64,000 bases of DNA, from the NCBI RefSeq assembly GCF_002531755.2, contig NZ_CP034999.1, forward strand, positions 1 to 64,000. The letters run 5' to 3'. Within the stretch, counting starts at the first letter, position 1. Every line of letters starts with the position of its first letter. The position numbers were made by a program, and so were the translations under genes. The stretch comes from Rhizobium acidisoli. GTDB taxonomy: Bacteria > Pseudomonadota > Alphaproteobacteria > Rhizobiales > Rhizobiaceae. Below the pieces are notes generated by a model that ran no database searches, was not told where the DNA came from, and was given only the letters and a program-made list of their open reading frames with translations. This document shows positions 19,551 to 28,482 of this stretch, piece by piece.

Positions 19551-20808
19551 ATGACTTCGATAGGTACGACAGACAAGCCGTTTCGGATTGAGAAGCGGCA
19601 AGTGTACGAAGCTTACAAAGCGGTCAAAGCCAACCGTGGTGCAGCCGGGGTGGACGGTGAGACCCTGGAGATGTTTGACAAAGACCTTGCGAGAAATCTC
19701 TACAAGATCTGGAATCGGATGTCTTCTGGGGCTTACTTTCCGCCGTCGGTGCGCGCCGTCTCCATTCCAAAGAAGACTGGAGGCGAAAGGGTTTTGGGTG
19801 TGCCGACGGTCAGTGATCGGATCGCGCAGATGGTGGTCAAGCAGATGATTGAGCCGGATTTAGAGCCGCTCTTCTTGCCAGACTCCTATGGCTACAGGCC
19901 GATGAAGTCGGCTTTGGATGCCGTTGGGGTAACGCGTCAGCGGTGCTGGAAATACGATTGGGTTCTGGAATTCGACATCAAAGGGCTGTTCGACAATCTT
20001 CCGCATGATCTCTTGCTGAAGGCGGTCAGAAAAGACGTCAAATGCAACTGGGCTCTGCTCTACATCGAAAGATGGTTGACCGCGCCTATGGAAAAGAACG
20101 GAGAAGTCATTGAGCGGACGCGTGGTACCCCGCAAGGGGGCGTGGTCAGCCCGATCCTATCGAATCTCTTCCTGCATTACGCGTTTGACGTCTGGATGAC
20201 CCGGACGCATCCGGATCTACCATGGTGTCGGTATGCAGACGATGGTCTGGTGCACTGCCGGACCGAGCAGTAAGCAGAGGCCCTCATGGTCGAGCTCCAA
20301 GCGCGGCTGGCAGAATGCGGACTTCAGATGCATCCGACTAAGACCCATATCGTCTACTGCAAAGATAATCGGCGCCGGGAAATGTATCCGACTGTCAAAT
20401 TTGACTTCCTTGGATACCAGTTCAGGCCGCGACAGGTGGCGACTTCACAGCGGAATGAGTTCTTCTGTGGCTATACCCCAGCGGCCAGTCCGGCGGCGCT
20501 AAAATCAATGCGGGCCACGATCAAGAGCTTGAACATTCCGCGGCAAACGCCGGGGACGCTGGCTGAAATCGCCAAACAGATCAATCCGCTCCTCCGGGGA
20601 TGGATTGCCTACTATGGGCGGTTCAGTCGTTCGGCCCTGTTCTCTCACTGACTATGTCGATCGGAAGCTCAAGGCCTGGATCATGCGAAAGTACAAGCGC
20701 TTTCGGTTCCACAAAACTCGGGCTTCGCAGTTCCTGCGGCAACTTGCCCGAGATAGACGGGACCTCTTCGTACACTGGCAGGCGTTCGGAACGAACACGT
20801 TTACCTGA
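19551..20808 (+). pseudogene. Group II intron reverse transcriptase/maturase (RmInt1-type), broken
   Basis: MTSIGTTDKPFRIEKRQVYE opens an RT of about 419 residues, the RmInt1 length. The RT blocks are clear: GAAGVDGETLEMF, RAVSIPKKTGGERVLGVPTV, FDIKGLFDNLPHDLLLKAV, RGTPQGGVVSPILSNLFLHY and the catalytic RYADDGLVH around residue 229. An in-frame TAA at 20271-20273 (codon 241) and a frameshift near 20645 (RSALFS to LTDYVDRKLKAWI) interrupt it. The C-terminal maturase segment MRKYKRFRFHKTRASQFLRQ continues to 20808. There is no endonuclease domain, as in RmInt1. It cannot make a full-length protein without readthrough and a frame change. Confidence 0.93.
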
Positions 20809-20811
20809 TGG

Positions 20812-20845
20812 GAGCGGTGTGAATCGAGAGGTTCACGCACCGTTC
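20812..20845 (+). ncRNA. Group II intron domain V
   Basis: The 34-nt hairpin starts GAGCGGTGTGAATC, has a GAGA tetraloop and closes with the complementary GGTTCACGCACCGTTC. This matches the length and fold of the catalytic domain V. It is immediately followed by a second hairpin (domain VI) reaching the 3' splice site. The ribozyme core may therefore still be active in trans with another maturase. Confidence 0.85.
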
Positions 20846-20886
20846 TGCGAGAGGCCGGCAGGTGAAATCCCTCCGGCCTACTCACC

Positions 20887-21377
20887 CCGGCCTTTCGACC
20901 AAGATGGCACGGCTACGCGGACGTGCACTTCGAGGTGAGCGTTGCCGAGCTGGCGTGCCACATGGCCATTGGAAAACAACGACCTTTACCGGAGCGTTGC
21001 GCCTCACTGGGATGACCGCGCCGTTTGTCTACGATGGCGCCATGAACGGTAATGTCTTCCTGGCTTACGTCGAACAGGTATTGGGGCCTACCCTGGAGAT
21101 CGGCGACGTGGTGGTCATGGACAACCTACCGGCTCACAAGACAGCCGGTGTACGCGACGCCATCGAACGTGTCGGCGCCACGCTCATGTTCCTGCCCCCT
21201 TACAGCCCAGACTTCAATCCGATCGAGAACGCATTCTCGAAGCTGAAAGCCATGTTGCGAGGCCGAGCCGAGCGAAAGATCGACGCCCTGTGGGATGCGG
21301 TCGGGGCCTTGATGCCTCGCTTCACTGCGGCAGAATGCGCAAACTACTTTAAGGCCGCTGGATATGACCCAGATTGA
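20887..21377 (+). pseudogene. IS630 transposase, second half
   Basis: This exon continues [40 protein letters not shown] (second catalytic Asp) and [20 protein letters not shown] (catalytic Glu) to AAGYDPD and the stop at 21377. The frame is open throughout. It is inactive only because it is separated from its frameshifted first half. Confidence 0.9.
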
Positions 21378-21392
21378 ACAGAATTTGCTCTA

Positions 21393-21992
21393 GGAATTGC
21401 ACGGAAGGCGCCGTCGAACGTTTGATCGAAATCCCGCGGCAGGCAAGTCGTGCTACAATTACGAGACCCCTGCCCTCGTCCTTCGACGTGCTCGAACAAC
21501 CGCTTTCGTGAGCGGGCGAGAGCCGTCGACCATGTGGCGCTCGGTAGCTCACCTCGCGACAAGGCTCCTTCAGGCGCCTGCGCGGCCGCCATAATCGCGA
21601 TGGGCACATTTCTGCGGACCGGCGCTTGCCGACGCCACCTGAAAGGTTCGACGTCAGTCGCCAACGATATCCTAGACCGCGGCCTGCCGAGATCGAGCTG
21701 TATTTCAATGAGCCGAAAAGCTCGACGGTAACGACCTCGACGTCCAGGCGGTAATACGGGCGCGCGCCCATCTGCTTGCGACAGGGCGCCCGATCACCAT
21801 ATTTGTGAGTGCGCCCGCCCTGCTTCACACGAACTTGCGACGTTGATCCTCGTCGACGTGCGGTTGTCGACGGGACTCCTGGGAAGATAACCGCAGGGTC
21901 CTCGATCGAGAAACGGGAACTCGATGTCTTCTCGCGCGGCCTTTGATGCGTTTCGTGTCGCCGGAACCGATGCAAACTTCAGGCGACATGCA
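21393..21992. other. No supported gene
   Basis: A 208-codon minus-strand frame (21349-21975) crosses the IS630 end and is Arg/Ser-rich without similarity; it is considered chance. The stretch lies downstream of hemN and of the IS630 element and may hold remnants that I cannot identify. Confidence 0.4.
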
Positions 21993-23345
21993 TTAGGCTG
22001 CCTTGCTGTGCGTGTGCCCGTGCGAGCCAAAATAGGCGTCGAATGCCGCCGCGACTGCACGGACCATAAAGCGCGCCTCCTCGCATACGACAATCCGTTC
22101 ACCGCTGATCGTCACGACGCCGTCGGCCATGAGCTCGCCGAGACGGTCGTTGCGCTCGACAAGGAAGCCGGTGTCGAAACCCGACCCGCTGCTCAACTGG
22201 CCGAGATCGGCTTCGAAATCGCACATCAGCCTCTCGATGACCCTCGCCCGAAGCTTGTCCTCCTCGCTGAGAAGATATCCCTTGGCGGTCGGCAGCACCC
22301 CGAAGGCAATCCGCTCGGCATAGAGGCCGAGAGGCACGTGGTTCTGCATATAGCCGGCCGGCAGCCGCCCGATCGCAGATGCGCCGAGGCCGATCAGGCT
22401 ATCGCAATCATCCGTGGTATAGCCCTGGAAGTTTCTCCTCAGCGCTCTGTTGCGCGCGGCGAGTGCCAACTGATCGTCCGGCAGTGCAAAATGATCGAGC
22501 CCAATGCGCTGATATCCGGCGTTCTGCAGCTCCTCGGCGATCACTTCCGCCTGCTCGTTCCGCTGTTTTGCGTCCGGCAGCGATGCTTCGTCGATCAGGC
22601 GCTGATGTTTCTTGAAAGCGGGTATGTGAGCGTAACCGAAAACGGCGAAACGTTCGGGACGCAGTTCTGCAGCCAGCCGGACCGTTTCGATGCAAGATTG
22701 GACGGTCTGTTTCGGAAGGCCATAAATCAGGTCGAAGTTGATGCTGCTGACGCCTGCTGAGCGCAACCCGGCGACCGCCCTTTCCGTCTGCTCAAAGGAT
22801 TGCAGCCGCTTGATACCGGCCTGCACGATCGGATCGAAGCTCTGGACGCCGAGGCTTGCGCGGTCGATACCGTTTTCGCCGAGCGCGTCGATCATGGGGG
22901 CGACCAATGTGCGAGGGTCGATCTCGACTGCGACGCCGGCTTTCGCTTCGAATGTGAAGGCGCTCCTGAGCTTTGCCATTAGAGCCGAAAATTCCTGCGG
23001 CTTCATGACCGACGGCGTGCCGCCGCCGAAATGCACGTACTTGACGGGCACGTCGTTTCCGGCCGCAAAGGAAACAAGCTCGATCTCCTCCTTCATCACG
23101 TCGAGATAGTCGGCGACCGGAGCGTCTTGCCGGGTGATGGTTGTGTGGCAGCCGCAGTACCAGCATATCGAACGGCAGAACGGGACGTGGAGATAAACCG
23201 AAACCGGGCCAGCCGCGGCGATATGGGCGAGGTTGCCGACATATTCATCCGGCCCCACGGCGGCTGAAAAAGCCGCCGCCGTGGGGTAGCTCGTATAACG
23301 CGGAACCCGCGCATCGCCGTATTTGGCGATCAGATCATCGGACAT
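21993..23345 (-). CDS. hemN: Oxygen-independent coproporphyrinogen III oxidase
   Basis: This radical SAM enzyme of 450 residues decarboxylates coproporphyrinogen III to protoporphyrinogen IX without oxygen, in the cytoplasm. The radical SAM cluster motif is HVPFCRSICWYCGC (CxxxCxxC plus the HemN-specific fourth Cys). Also seen are YVHFGGGTPSVM and FDLIYGLPKQT and a C-terminal HemN domain (RERLMCDFEADLG-like). The chosen start MSDDLIAKYGD follows AAGGGA by 8 bases; an upstream in-frame ATG at 23363 is weaker. It is intact. An Fnr/FixK-type box lies upstream (23402-23415), fitting haem synthesis in the microoxic nodule. Confidence 0.95.
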   Translation of the reverse strand: MSDDLIAKYGDARVPRYTSYPTAAAFSAAVGPDEYVGNLAHIAAAGPVSVYLHVPFCRSICWYCGCHTTITRQDAPVADYLDVMKEEIELVSFAAGNDVPVKYVHFGGGTPSVMKPQEFSALMAKLRSAFTFEAKAGVAVEIDPRTLVAPMIDALGENGIDRASLGVQSFDPIVQAGIKRLQSFEQTERAVAGLRSAGVSSINFDLIYGLPKQTVQSCIETVRLAAELRPERFAVFGYAHIPAFKKHQRLIDEASLPDAKQRNEQAEVIAEELQNAGYQRIGLDHFALPDDQLALAARNRALRRNFQGYTTDDCDSLIGLGASAIGRLPAGYMQNHVPLGLYAERIAFGVLPTAKGYLLSEEDKLRARVIERLMCDFEADLGQLSSGSGFDTGFLVERNDRLGELMADGVVTISGERIVVCEEARFMVRAVAAAFDAYFGSHGHTHSKAA

Positions 23346-23401
23346 TTTCGCATCCCTTCCCAAAACAGGATGCTTTATGACCTCCGGCCGCGCCGGCTTC
23401 C

Positions 23402-23415
23402 TTGTCCCAAATCAA
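23402..23415. promoter_or_regulatory. Fnr/FixK-type anaerobox upstream of hemN
   Basis: TTGTCCCAAATCAA fits the TTGAT-N4-ATCAA consensus at all but two positions. Its centre is about 63 bases upstream of the hemN ATG at 23345, so a start site near 23367 would place it at the usual -41.5. This suggests FixK or FnrN activation under low oxygen. Confidence 0.6.
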
Positions 23416-23569
23416 TGATGACGTCTCAGGCCAGACTCAGCCCGATCTTTGTCCGCTGTGAAAGTCAGCACTTTCGAACCCGCCTAACATCTCGTTCTGA
23501 CATGGGTCGAGCCGCGATCCCGTCTGTTCGAAGAGACGTGGCACAAGGAAACGAGCAAGAATGACTGAT

Positions 23570-24045
23570 ACCGGGTGAAACAACTCAAATTGATGTCCGC
23601 GTGGTGTCGCCGGTCGAGCCGCATCCCACGGTCTCGGCACGCTCCATGCGCGGGCCCCCGGCGATATTTTGCTGATCGCCAGTGGAAACTGGTGCCGGCC
23701 TAACGGCGGAAATCTCGAACGAAGCCTACCGAAATGCGGAAGTCGTGGTCGTTCCAAGTCCACAGGCCCTCGCCGCGGCCGCCGACGTGATCGTCAAGGT
23801 GCGCCCCGACTAATGAGGTCGCCCTGCTGTCGCCTGAAAAGACGCTGATCTCTTTCATCTATCCCGTAGCCAACAACGAGTTGCTCGAGCGGGCTCTGCA
23901 TTCGGGCGCGAATATGAGCGCCATAGACATGGTCCCGCGCATCAGCCGTGCACAGAAGATGGATGGGAAAGATCGGGGGCTACTGAGCGGTCATCGAAGC
24001 GAGTGCGAACTTCAGCTGTTTCTTCACCGGGCCGATCACCGCGCG
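23570..24045 (+). pseudogene. pntA: NAD(P) transhydrogenase alpha subunit (pntA) fragment
   Basis: In changing frames the sequence reads ETGAGLTAEISNEAYRNAEV, VVVPSPQALAAAADVIVKVR, EVALLSPEKTLISFIYPVAN, ELLERALHSGANMSAIDMVP, RISRAQKMD and AVIEASANFSCFFTGPITAR. This is the N-terminal domain I region of PntA, the NAD(H)-binding proton-translocating transhydrogenase subunit. The start, a segment before AVIEA, and the whole C-terminal half are missing, and a stop lies inside. It ends beside the phasin gene. Confidence 0.7.
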
Positions 24046-24068
24046 GTATTTCCAGGCTCTCCTCAGTT

Positions 24069-24524
24069 TTACGTCGCCTTGAGGTCCGTCAGCACCTTGT
24101 CAAAAGCATCCTTGACCGGCTTTGAGATTTCCTCCACCGTCCTGCTTGCGAGTACCCGGAATTCCTTGGCGTGCTGCAAACTTGTCTCAACCCGCTTGCG
24201 CAGGAAGGTCGACTGCAGTTCGAGGACCTGCGACGGCGAATTTGCGCTAAGCAAAGCTTGCAGATGCGAGAAGCCGGCCTCGGCGTCGGCCTGCAGTGCA
24301 GCGATCGTCTTCCACGACAATTCGTTGCCGAACAGACTTGTCGTTTCGAGGATCGGAGGCAGCATTTTCTGTGTCGCTTCAGCGCCGGACGCAAATTTCA
24401 AAAAAGCCTCTGTCACCTGCTTGTTCCCCTTTTCAACGGATGCGCCGAACTGATCTGGCACCTTGAGCGGCGATGACGCCGGGTTTTCGATCGTTTCAAA
24501 GGATCTTTCGGAAATCTTGGTCAT
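24069..24524 (-). CDS. Phasin family protein
   Basis: This protein of 151 residues starts MTKISERSFETIENPASSPL behind GAGAAGGAAAA. The central part (VTEAFLKFASGAEATQKMLP) and the amphipathic LELQSTFLRKRVETSLQHAK EFRVLASRTVEEISKPVKDA match phasins, which coat polyhydroxybutyrate granules. An in-frame ATG at 24599 has no ribosome site. About 190 bases upstream is a sigma-54 promoter and further up a NifA site, so it is probably co-expressed with nitrogenase, when bacteroids handle PHB. It is convergent with the pntA remnant. Confidence 0.85.
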   Translation of the reverse strand: MTKISERSFETIENPASSPLKVPDQFGASVEKGNKQVTEAFLKFASGAEATQKMLPPILETTSLFGNELSWKTIAALQADAEAGFSHLQALLSANSPSQVLELQSTFLRKRVETSLQHAKEFRVLASRTVEEISKPVKDAFDKVLTDLKAT

Positions 24525-24710
24525 AGCGTTTTCCTTCTCTTTGAGTTGGTTGCAAGCTGTGACGTCGGGATTGACCCCTTCCGCCGGCGGACTATGCATG
24601 GCCGCTTGGTAGAACGTCGGTTCGATGACGAACCGTCATGTGGCCCCCGTTCCGTTCGTTTCATGAACCGCCATCATGCAGACTGCTTTCTGCCGCTTGT
24701 AACCAGGATC

Positions 24711-24727
24711 AGCAAACACCATGCCAA
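24711..24727 (-). promoter_or_regulatory. Sigma-54 (-24/-12) promoter for the phasin gene
   Basis: The complement reads TGGCATGGTGTTTGCT, which matches TGGCAY-N5-TTGCW at every defined position. Transcription would start near 24700, giving a leader of about 175 bases before the phasin ATG at 24524. Confidence 0.8.
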
Positions 24728-24830
24728 CTGCTCAGACGCTCCAAGAAGATGAGTTTCGTTTATCGATGGGCGGATTGATCGGTATTTGGCGGACGAACAA
24801 ACGTTCTAATCTCGACAATCCGACAATAGG

Positions 24831-24846
24831 TGTCGGGTGCCCGACA
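24831..24846. promoter_or_regulatory. NifA upstream activator sequence (phasin promoter)
   Basis: TGTCGGGTGCCCGACA is a TGT-N10-ACA site with an almost perfect dyad. It lies about 110 bases upstream of the -24/-12 element, the normal spacing for NifA-activated promoters. Confidence 0.8.
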
Positions 24847-25393
24847 TTTGCGAGACATGTGGACAGCTGAGATGGGGACAAGCGAATGAGCATGTAATTC
24901 AATCGCGCTCAGGATCGTCCTGTGTCGGATCGTATTGAGCCTGCGGGGTGGAAAGTGACGTTGCGGTCCTCGCCGCAAGTGCCTCCAGCCGCGCACTGGT
25001 GTTTGCCTTGACGGTCAGCTTGCGCGAGACATTGCGTGCAAGCGCAGTGCCTTCTTTACACCGGCCGTCATCTGGATAGAAACCGCCGCATCCGCATCCG
25101 CGGACCCGGCATGGGACACGAATGTCACCATGTGTGGCGATCCGATCACGGGGCATCTGCCTTGGCAACCGGATAATCGGTTCATCGCCGAAGGCGACGA
25201 GACAGCGATCGCCACTTCGCGCTTTTGAAAAAGCTTCACTGAAGAAGCGATGAACTAGCCACCATCGCAACGCTAACTTTGTGGATGGAATGCCACAGGA
25301 AGTAACTTCGTTCGTTGGCTTGCGCAGAGTACGAGCAGCAGGAGGCAACAAACCAGATGAAGGCAAAAGCGTTCTCCTGATTTGTTCGCAAGA
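24847..25393. other. Region downstream of fdxB without identified gene
   Basis: Minus-strand frames at 25015-25239 and 24899-25366 are open; the latter ends TVKANTSARLEALAARTATS and so on. I could not assign either to NifQ or another nif product. It may be remnant sequence after fdxB; no start with a good ribosome site is seen. Confidence 0.35.
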
Positions 25394-25714
25394 TCACGCA
25401 GTAACCTTGTCTGCCGCGAGATGGGTCTGACAGTTCTTCGGGCAGACGCGCGCGCAGGCGCCGCAACCAATGCAGCGGCCGGCCTGGTCGACAACCATGA
25501 TCATACGATTGAGCTCGCCATCGAAGTCTTCATCCTCGTCGTCGCAGATGCCGAGGATTCCACCCGCTTCATCGACGCCATAGAGGTGCATGACTTCGCG
25601 AGAGCAGACTTTGAAGCATCGGCCACAGCCGATGCAGGTTGCAGCATCGATGCAGGTCAGGTACTTCGGCACCCAGCTGGAGCCGTCGCGCGTGACGAAA
25701 GAGCCGGTCATCAT
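25394..25714 (-). CDS. fdxB: Nif-specific ferredoxin III (2 x 4Fe-4S)
   Basis: This 106-residue ferredoxin has two cluster motifs: CIGCGRCFKVCSREVMHLYG and CIGCGACARVCPKNCQTH. It matches FdxB-type ferredoxins, which donate electrons in nitrogen fixation or cofactor assembly. The start ATGATG overlaps the stop of the DUF683 gene, so the two are translationally coupled. It is the last recognisable gene of the nif operon. Confidence 0.93.
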   Translation of the reverse strand: MMTGSFVTRDGSSWVPKYLTCIDAATCIGCGRCFKVCSREVMHLYGVDEAGGILGICDDEDEDFDGELNRMIMVVDQAGRCIGCGACARVCPKNCQTHLAADKVTA

Positions 25715-25911
25715 GAATTCTCCAATGCGGCGAGCTCTTCCTTCGCAGCGTTCAACTCGGCGAAGGCGTCGAACGTCTCTCCAGCAATGGTCTTGATCTT
25801 AGCCCAATTAATCGGAAGGTCCTCGGCAAGATCGTGCAACTCCATTTTCGCAGTGGCGGCACGTGACTGCAGCTTACGGACTTTCTTCTGCAGTTCCTCA
25901 AGGTCTGACAT
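25711..25911 (-). CDS. Small nif-associated protein (DUF683/CCE_0567 family)
   Basis: This 66-residue helical protein, MSDLEELQKKVRKLQSRAAT then AKMELHDLAEDLPINWAKI, belongs to the family always found between the nifX-associated gene and fdxB in rhizobia. A Met/His-containing helical hairpin is known to bind metal in a cyanobacterial member. The start follows GGAGAGAG. It overlaps fdxB by 4 bases. Confidence 0.9.
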   Translation of the reverse strand: MSDLEELQKKVRKLQSRAATAKMELHDLAEDLPINWAKIKTIAGETFDAFAELNAAKEELAALENS

Positions 25912-25935
25912 GATCTCTCTCCTCGAAAACTGATT

Positions 25936-26424
25936 TCATGATGCCCGCGCAACGTCGGGATAGGTTTCGATAACTGCAATCGCGTCATCGACCATTTTGT
26001 TGCCGACCTCGGCGAGCTTGCCAAGCGTCTCAAAGCCGAACCGGTGGACATCGCGCAGGGTCTTCGACAGAACGACCAACCGTCCAGTCGTGAAAAGCAC
26101 GCGGCCGAAGCCCTCATGGCCGATCGTCATGATCGGCGATGCCAACAGGCCTGTGCACTCTTCGATCACAAGCCCCACGCAACTGTAAAAATTCTGGAGC
26201 CTCCACAGCACATCCGGATCGGGATCGCCGATGATCGGGATCTTACGGCGCTGCTCCTTGGTGAGGATGAAGTCGGCCAGCAGGTCAGCGTCCGATTTGC
26301 CCTCCCACGCCCCATGGGCATCCTGAGCGCGGATGAGCCTTATGAGGCATCTGAGAAAAGGGGTGGCGAGATCCCCATCCTCCTTGACAGCAGGGCCATC
26401 CGTACTTCCTGTCAATGTACCCAT
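25936..26424 (-). CDS. NifX-associated nitrogen fixation protein (DUF269)
   Basis: This 162-residue protein has TPFLRCLIRLIRAQDAHGAW, EQRRKIPIIGDPDPDVLWRL and GFGRVLFTTGRLVVLSKTLR, all diagnostic of the DUF269 family that follows nifX. It starts 3 bases beyond the stop of the truncated nifE, with the nifE tail providing the GAGGAGG ribosome site. Its role is accessory; its usual partner nifX is missing here. Confidence 0.92.
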   Translation of the reverse strand: MGTLTGSTDGPAVKEDGDLATPFLRCLIRLIRAQDAHGAWEGKSDADLLADFILTKEQRRKIPIIGDPDPDVLWRLQNFYSCVGLVIEECTGLLASPIMTIGHEGFGRVLFTTGRLVVLSKTLRDVHRFGFETLGKLAEVGNKMVDDAIAVIETYPDVARAS

Positions 26425-26427
26425 GTC

Positions 26428-26760
26428 CTAGTCCTCCTCATCGAAAGGCTTCTTTTCGGTGGCGCCTGATTCGGTCAGCACCTTGAAGCTCGTTCGCCAG
26501 AGCGTTGGACCTGAGGAAGCCGATCCTCGGTTGTCCCAGGAATTGCCCTCACAGCCGAGAGGCCCGTGGATCAGGTGCGCGACGTCGGTGACGGGCTGCA
26601 GCACGATCTTGGCGCCATCGAAAGCGCATCCGCCGGCTGCCGCCCCGGGGATCAGCGGCTTCGAGCAGCCGTTCTTACGCGCCTTGGAATCCTTGCTGCG
26701 GTTCTTCTCGCAGGCAGGCTCGTCGAAGACATCCTGGACTTTAGCATTGAGCGAGGGCAT
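26428..26760 (-). pseudogene. nifE: Truncated nifE joined to a foreign tail (nifE-nifN-nifX deletion scar)
   Basis: Residues 1-92 (MPSLNAKVQDVFDEPACEKN to GPTLWRTSF) are the N terminus of NifE, with cluster-ligand Cys in GGCAFDGAK and HGPLGCEGNSW. The remaining 18 residues, KVLTESGATEKKPFDEED, are not NifE. Because the DUF269 gene normally follows nifX, the tail is probably the end of nifX, and the deletion removed most of nifE, all of nifN and most of nifX (about 3 kb), leaving an open frame of 110 codons. NifE is normally about 470 residues. The product cannot act as a cofactor scaffold. Start chosen behind TTGGAGA. Confidence 0.92.
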
Positions 26761-26818
26761 TGCGGTCTCCAAGTTCAGATGAAGGCGGCCGGCCTCGCAA
26801 GGCCGACCGCCGCCGCTC

Positions 26819-28360
26819 CTAGCGGGTCAGGTCGTAAGAATAGTCCGTCACACCCGGCTCGCTCGTCTCGCGATCGAGCTTGTCGAAGATCTTGTCGAGG
26901 ATCGTCGTCACGACGCGCAGGCCGCCCTGGTAGCCCATGAGCGGGAAACGGTGGTGATGGTGCCGGTCGAATATCGGAAAGCTCAGCCGGATCAATGGGG
27001 TGCCGGTGTCGCGCTCAAGATACTTGCCATAGGAATTGCCGATCATAAGATCTACCGGCTCGGTAAAGAGCAGCGAGCGCAACGCCCACAGGTCCTTGCC
27101 CGCCCAGACCTGGGAAGCCTTGCCGAAGGGCGAGGATGCGAGCAACGCCTTCATCTCGGCTTCCCAGGCCGACGTGCCGTTGGTAGCAAGGCAGTGGGTC
27201 GGCTCACCGCCGGTTTCCAAGACAAACCGGGCAACAGCGTAGACGAAGTCAGGATCGCCGTAGATCGCGTATTTCTTCCCGTGCAGCCAGGCCTGGCTAT
27301 CTGCCATAGCGTCGACGAGACGGCCGCGCTCCAGGCCGAGTGCCGGAGGAATTTCCTTGCCGGTAATCTCCGAGACCTTCATCAGGAATTCGTCGGTCGC
27401 CTGGACACCCAGCGGATAATGGAACGAGGCCGTAGCCTGACCGACCTCCTTGCAATATTCCAGCGTTTTGCGCGTGCTATAGTGCTGCAGCGACAGGGTC
27501 GCTTCGGCGTTCAACGCCGTTTTCACGTCTTCGATCTTCGTGCCGCCGTCATACATGCGGTACGTACCGTCAGACGGCGTGTCGAACTGGTCGGAGGCAT
27601 CCTGGATGAAGATGTAGGATACGCCCATCATGTCGAGCAGGCGCTTCAGTTCGCGGTTGTTGCCGACGCAGAAGCCGTCGAAGCCGGGAATGATGTTGAT
27701 GGCTTGGGCAACCTCCTTCCGCTCGTTGCCTTTCCAGAAGTTCTCCAGAATGCCCTTGATCATGCCGTCATAGCCATCGACGTGGCTGCCGACGAAGGCA
27801 GGTGTGTGAGCGAAAGGAACATCGAAGTCGTGCGGGACCGACCCTTCGTTCTTTGCGTTTTCGATGAAGCTGTGAAGGTCGTCTCCAATGACTTCGGCCA
27901 TGCAGGTGGTCGAGACGGCGATCATCTTCGGATCGTAGAGCTTGTATGTATTGGCGAGCCCGTCGACCATGTTCTTCAACCCGCCGAACACCGCCGCGTC
28001 CTCCGTCATCGAGGACGAGACCGCCGATGAAGGCTCCTTGAAGTGACGCGACAGATGCGAACGGTAATAGGCGACGCAGCCCTGGCTGCCGTGGACGAAG
28101 GACATCGTTTGCTCAAAGCCTGCGGCTGCGAAGACGGCACCGAGCGGCTGGCAGGCTTTGGCCGGGTTCACGACCAGGGCTTTGCGGCCCAGGTTCTTTT
28201 CGCGATACTCCCAGGTCTTCGTGAAGTCGTTTTGATCGGCAACGACCTGATCCGGGTGGGGGCATTCGAAATTGGCTTTCTTCTCGGCGAGCATCTGCCT
28301 GTATTCCGGCTCGCGGAACAGGGGAGCATGATCGAGAACTTTTTCCGCCGACTGCGGCAT
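26819..28360 (-). CDS. nifK: Nitrogenase molybdenum-iron protein beta chain
   Basis: This protein of 513 residues (usual length) is the beta subunit of dinitrogenase, which houses half the P cluster. P-cluster cysteines are visible in [26 protein letters not shown] and [13 protein letters not shown]. The start [15 protein letters not shown] follows AAAGG; upstream in-frame ATGs (up to 28414) are extensions of the nifD-nifK spacer. It is intact and lies 122 bases after nifD in the nifHDK operon. Confidence 0.97.
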   Translation of the reverse strand: MPQSAEKVLDHAPLFREPEYRQMLAEKKANFECPHPDQVVADQNDFTKTWEYREKNLGRKALVVNPAKACQPLGAVFAAAGFEQTMSFVHGSQGCVAYYRSHLSRHFKEPSSAVSSSMTEDAAVFGGLKNMVDGLANTYKLYDPKMIAVSTTCMAEVIGDDLHSFIENAKNEGSVPHDFDVPFAHTPAFVGSHVDGYDGMIKGILENFWKGNERKEVAQAINIIPGFDGFCVGNNRELKRLLDMMGVSYIFIQDASDQFDTPSDGTYRMYDGGTKIEDVKTALNAEATLSLQHYSTRKTLEYCKEVGQATASFHYPLGVQATDEFLMKVSEITGKEIPPALGLERGRLVDAMADSQAWLHGKKYAIYGDPDFVYAVARFVLETGGEPTHCLATNGTSAWEAEMKALLASSPFGKASQVWAGKDLWALRSLLFTEPVDLMIGNSYGKYLERDTGTPLIRLSFPIFDRHHHHRFPLMGYQGGLRVVTTILDKIFDKLDRETSEPGVTDYSYDLTR

Positions 28361-28482
28361 AGTAAGCACCTTTCTTTTCATCGCGCCGCACCGGTGGCGG
28401 CAATGGGATGTCATCTGTCACGAGTGCGGATCAAGGCCGATGGAAGGGCCTGGCCTGCCCCTTCCCAAGACAGGCCAAGCTC

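Larger units (their letters stand above)
19015..20886 (+). mobile_element. RmInt1-like group II intron (about 1872 bp)
   Basis: The intron begins GTGTGCTGCAG, close to the GUGYG consensus of group II introns. It contains a reverse-transcriptase gene starting at 19551 and ends with a domain V hairpin (20812-20845, exactly 34 nt) and a domain VI-like hairpin before 20886. Removing 19015-20886 restores [16 protein letters not shown], the expected IS630 catalytic motif. RmInt1 of Sinorhizobium meliloti is about 1.9 kb and sits in IS630-type ISRm2011-2, so this is the same type of insertion. The exact 3' end is ambiguous by a few C residues. Confidence 0.92.
18476..21390 (+). mobile_element. IS630-family element split by a group II intron
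   Basis: The left end reads GAGCAAGTCCTGCGATCG and the complement of the right end reads GAGCAAATTCTGTTCAATC, forming a short terminal repeat next to TA on both sides. It contains one transposase gene interrupted at 19015-20886 by a group II intron. Without the intron it is about 1040 bp, as expected for ISRm2011-2-like IS630 elements, the known home of RmInt1. Confidence 0.9.

Noticed and set aside
21349..21975. A 208-codon minus-strand frame
   Set aside because: It crosses the IS630 end, is Arg/Ser-rich, has no ribosome site and no family.
24899..25366. A nifQ gene after fdxB
   Set aside because: The expected cysteine motif of NifQ is absent and the frame is unrecognised.
26951..28030. 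A 359-codon plus-strand frame
   Set aside because: It is antisense to nifK, whose P-cluster motifs are certain.
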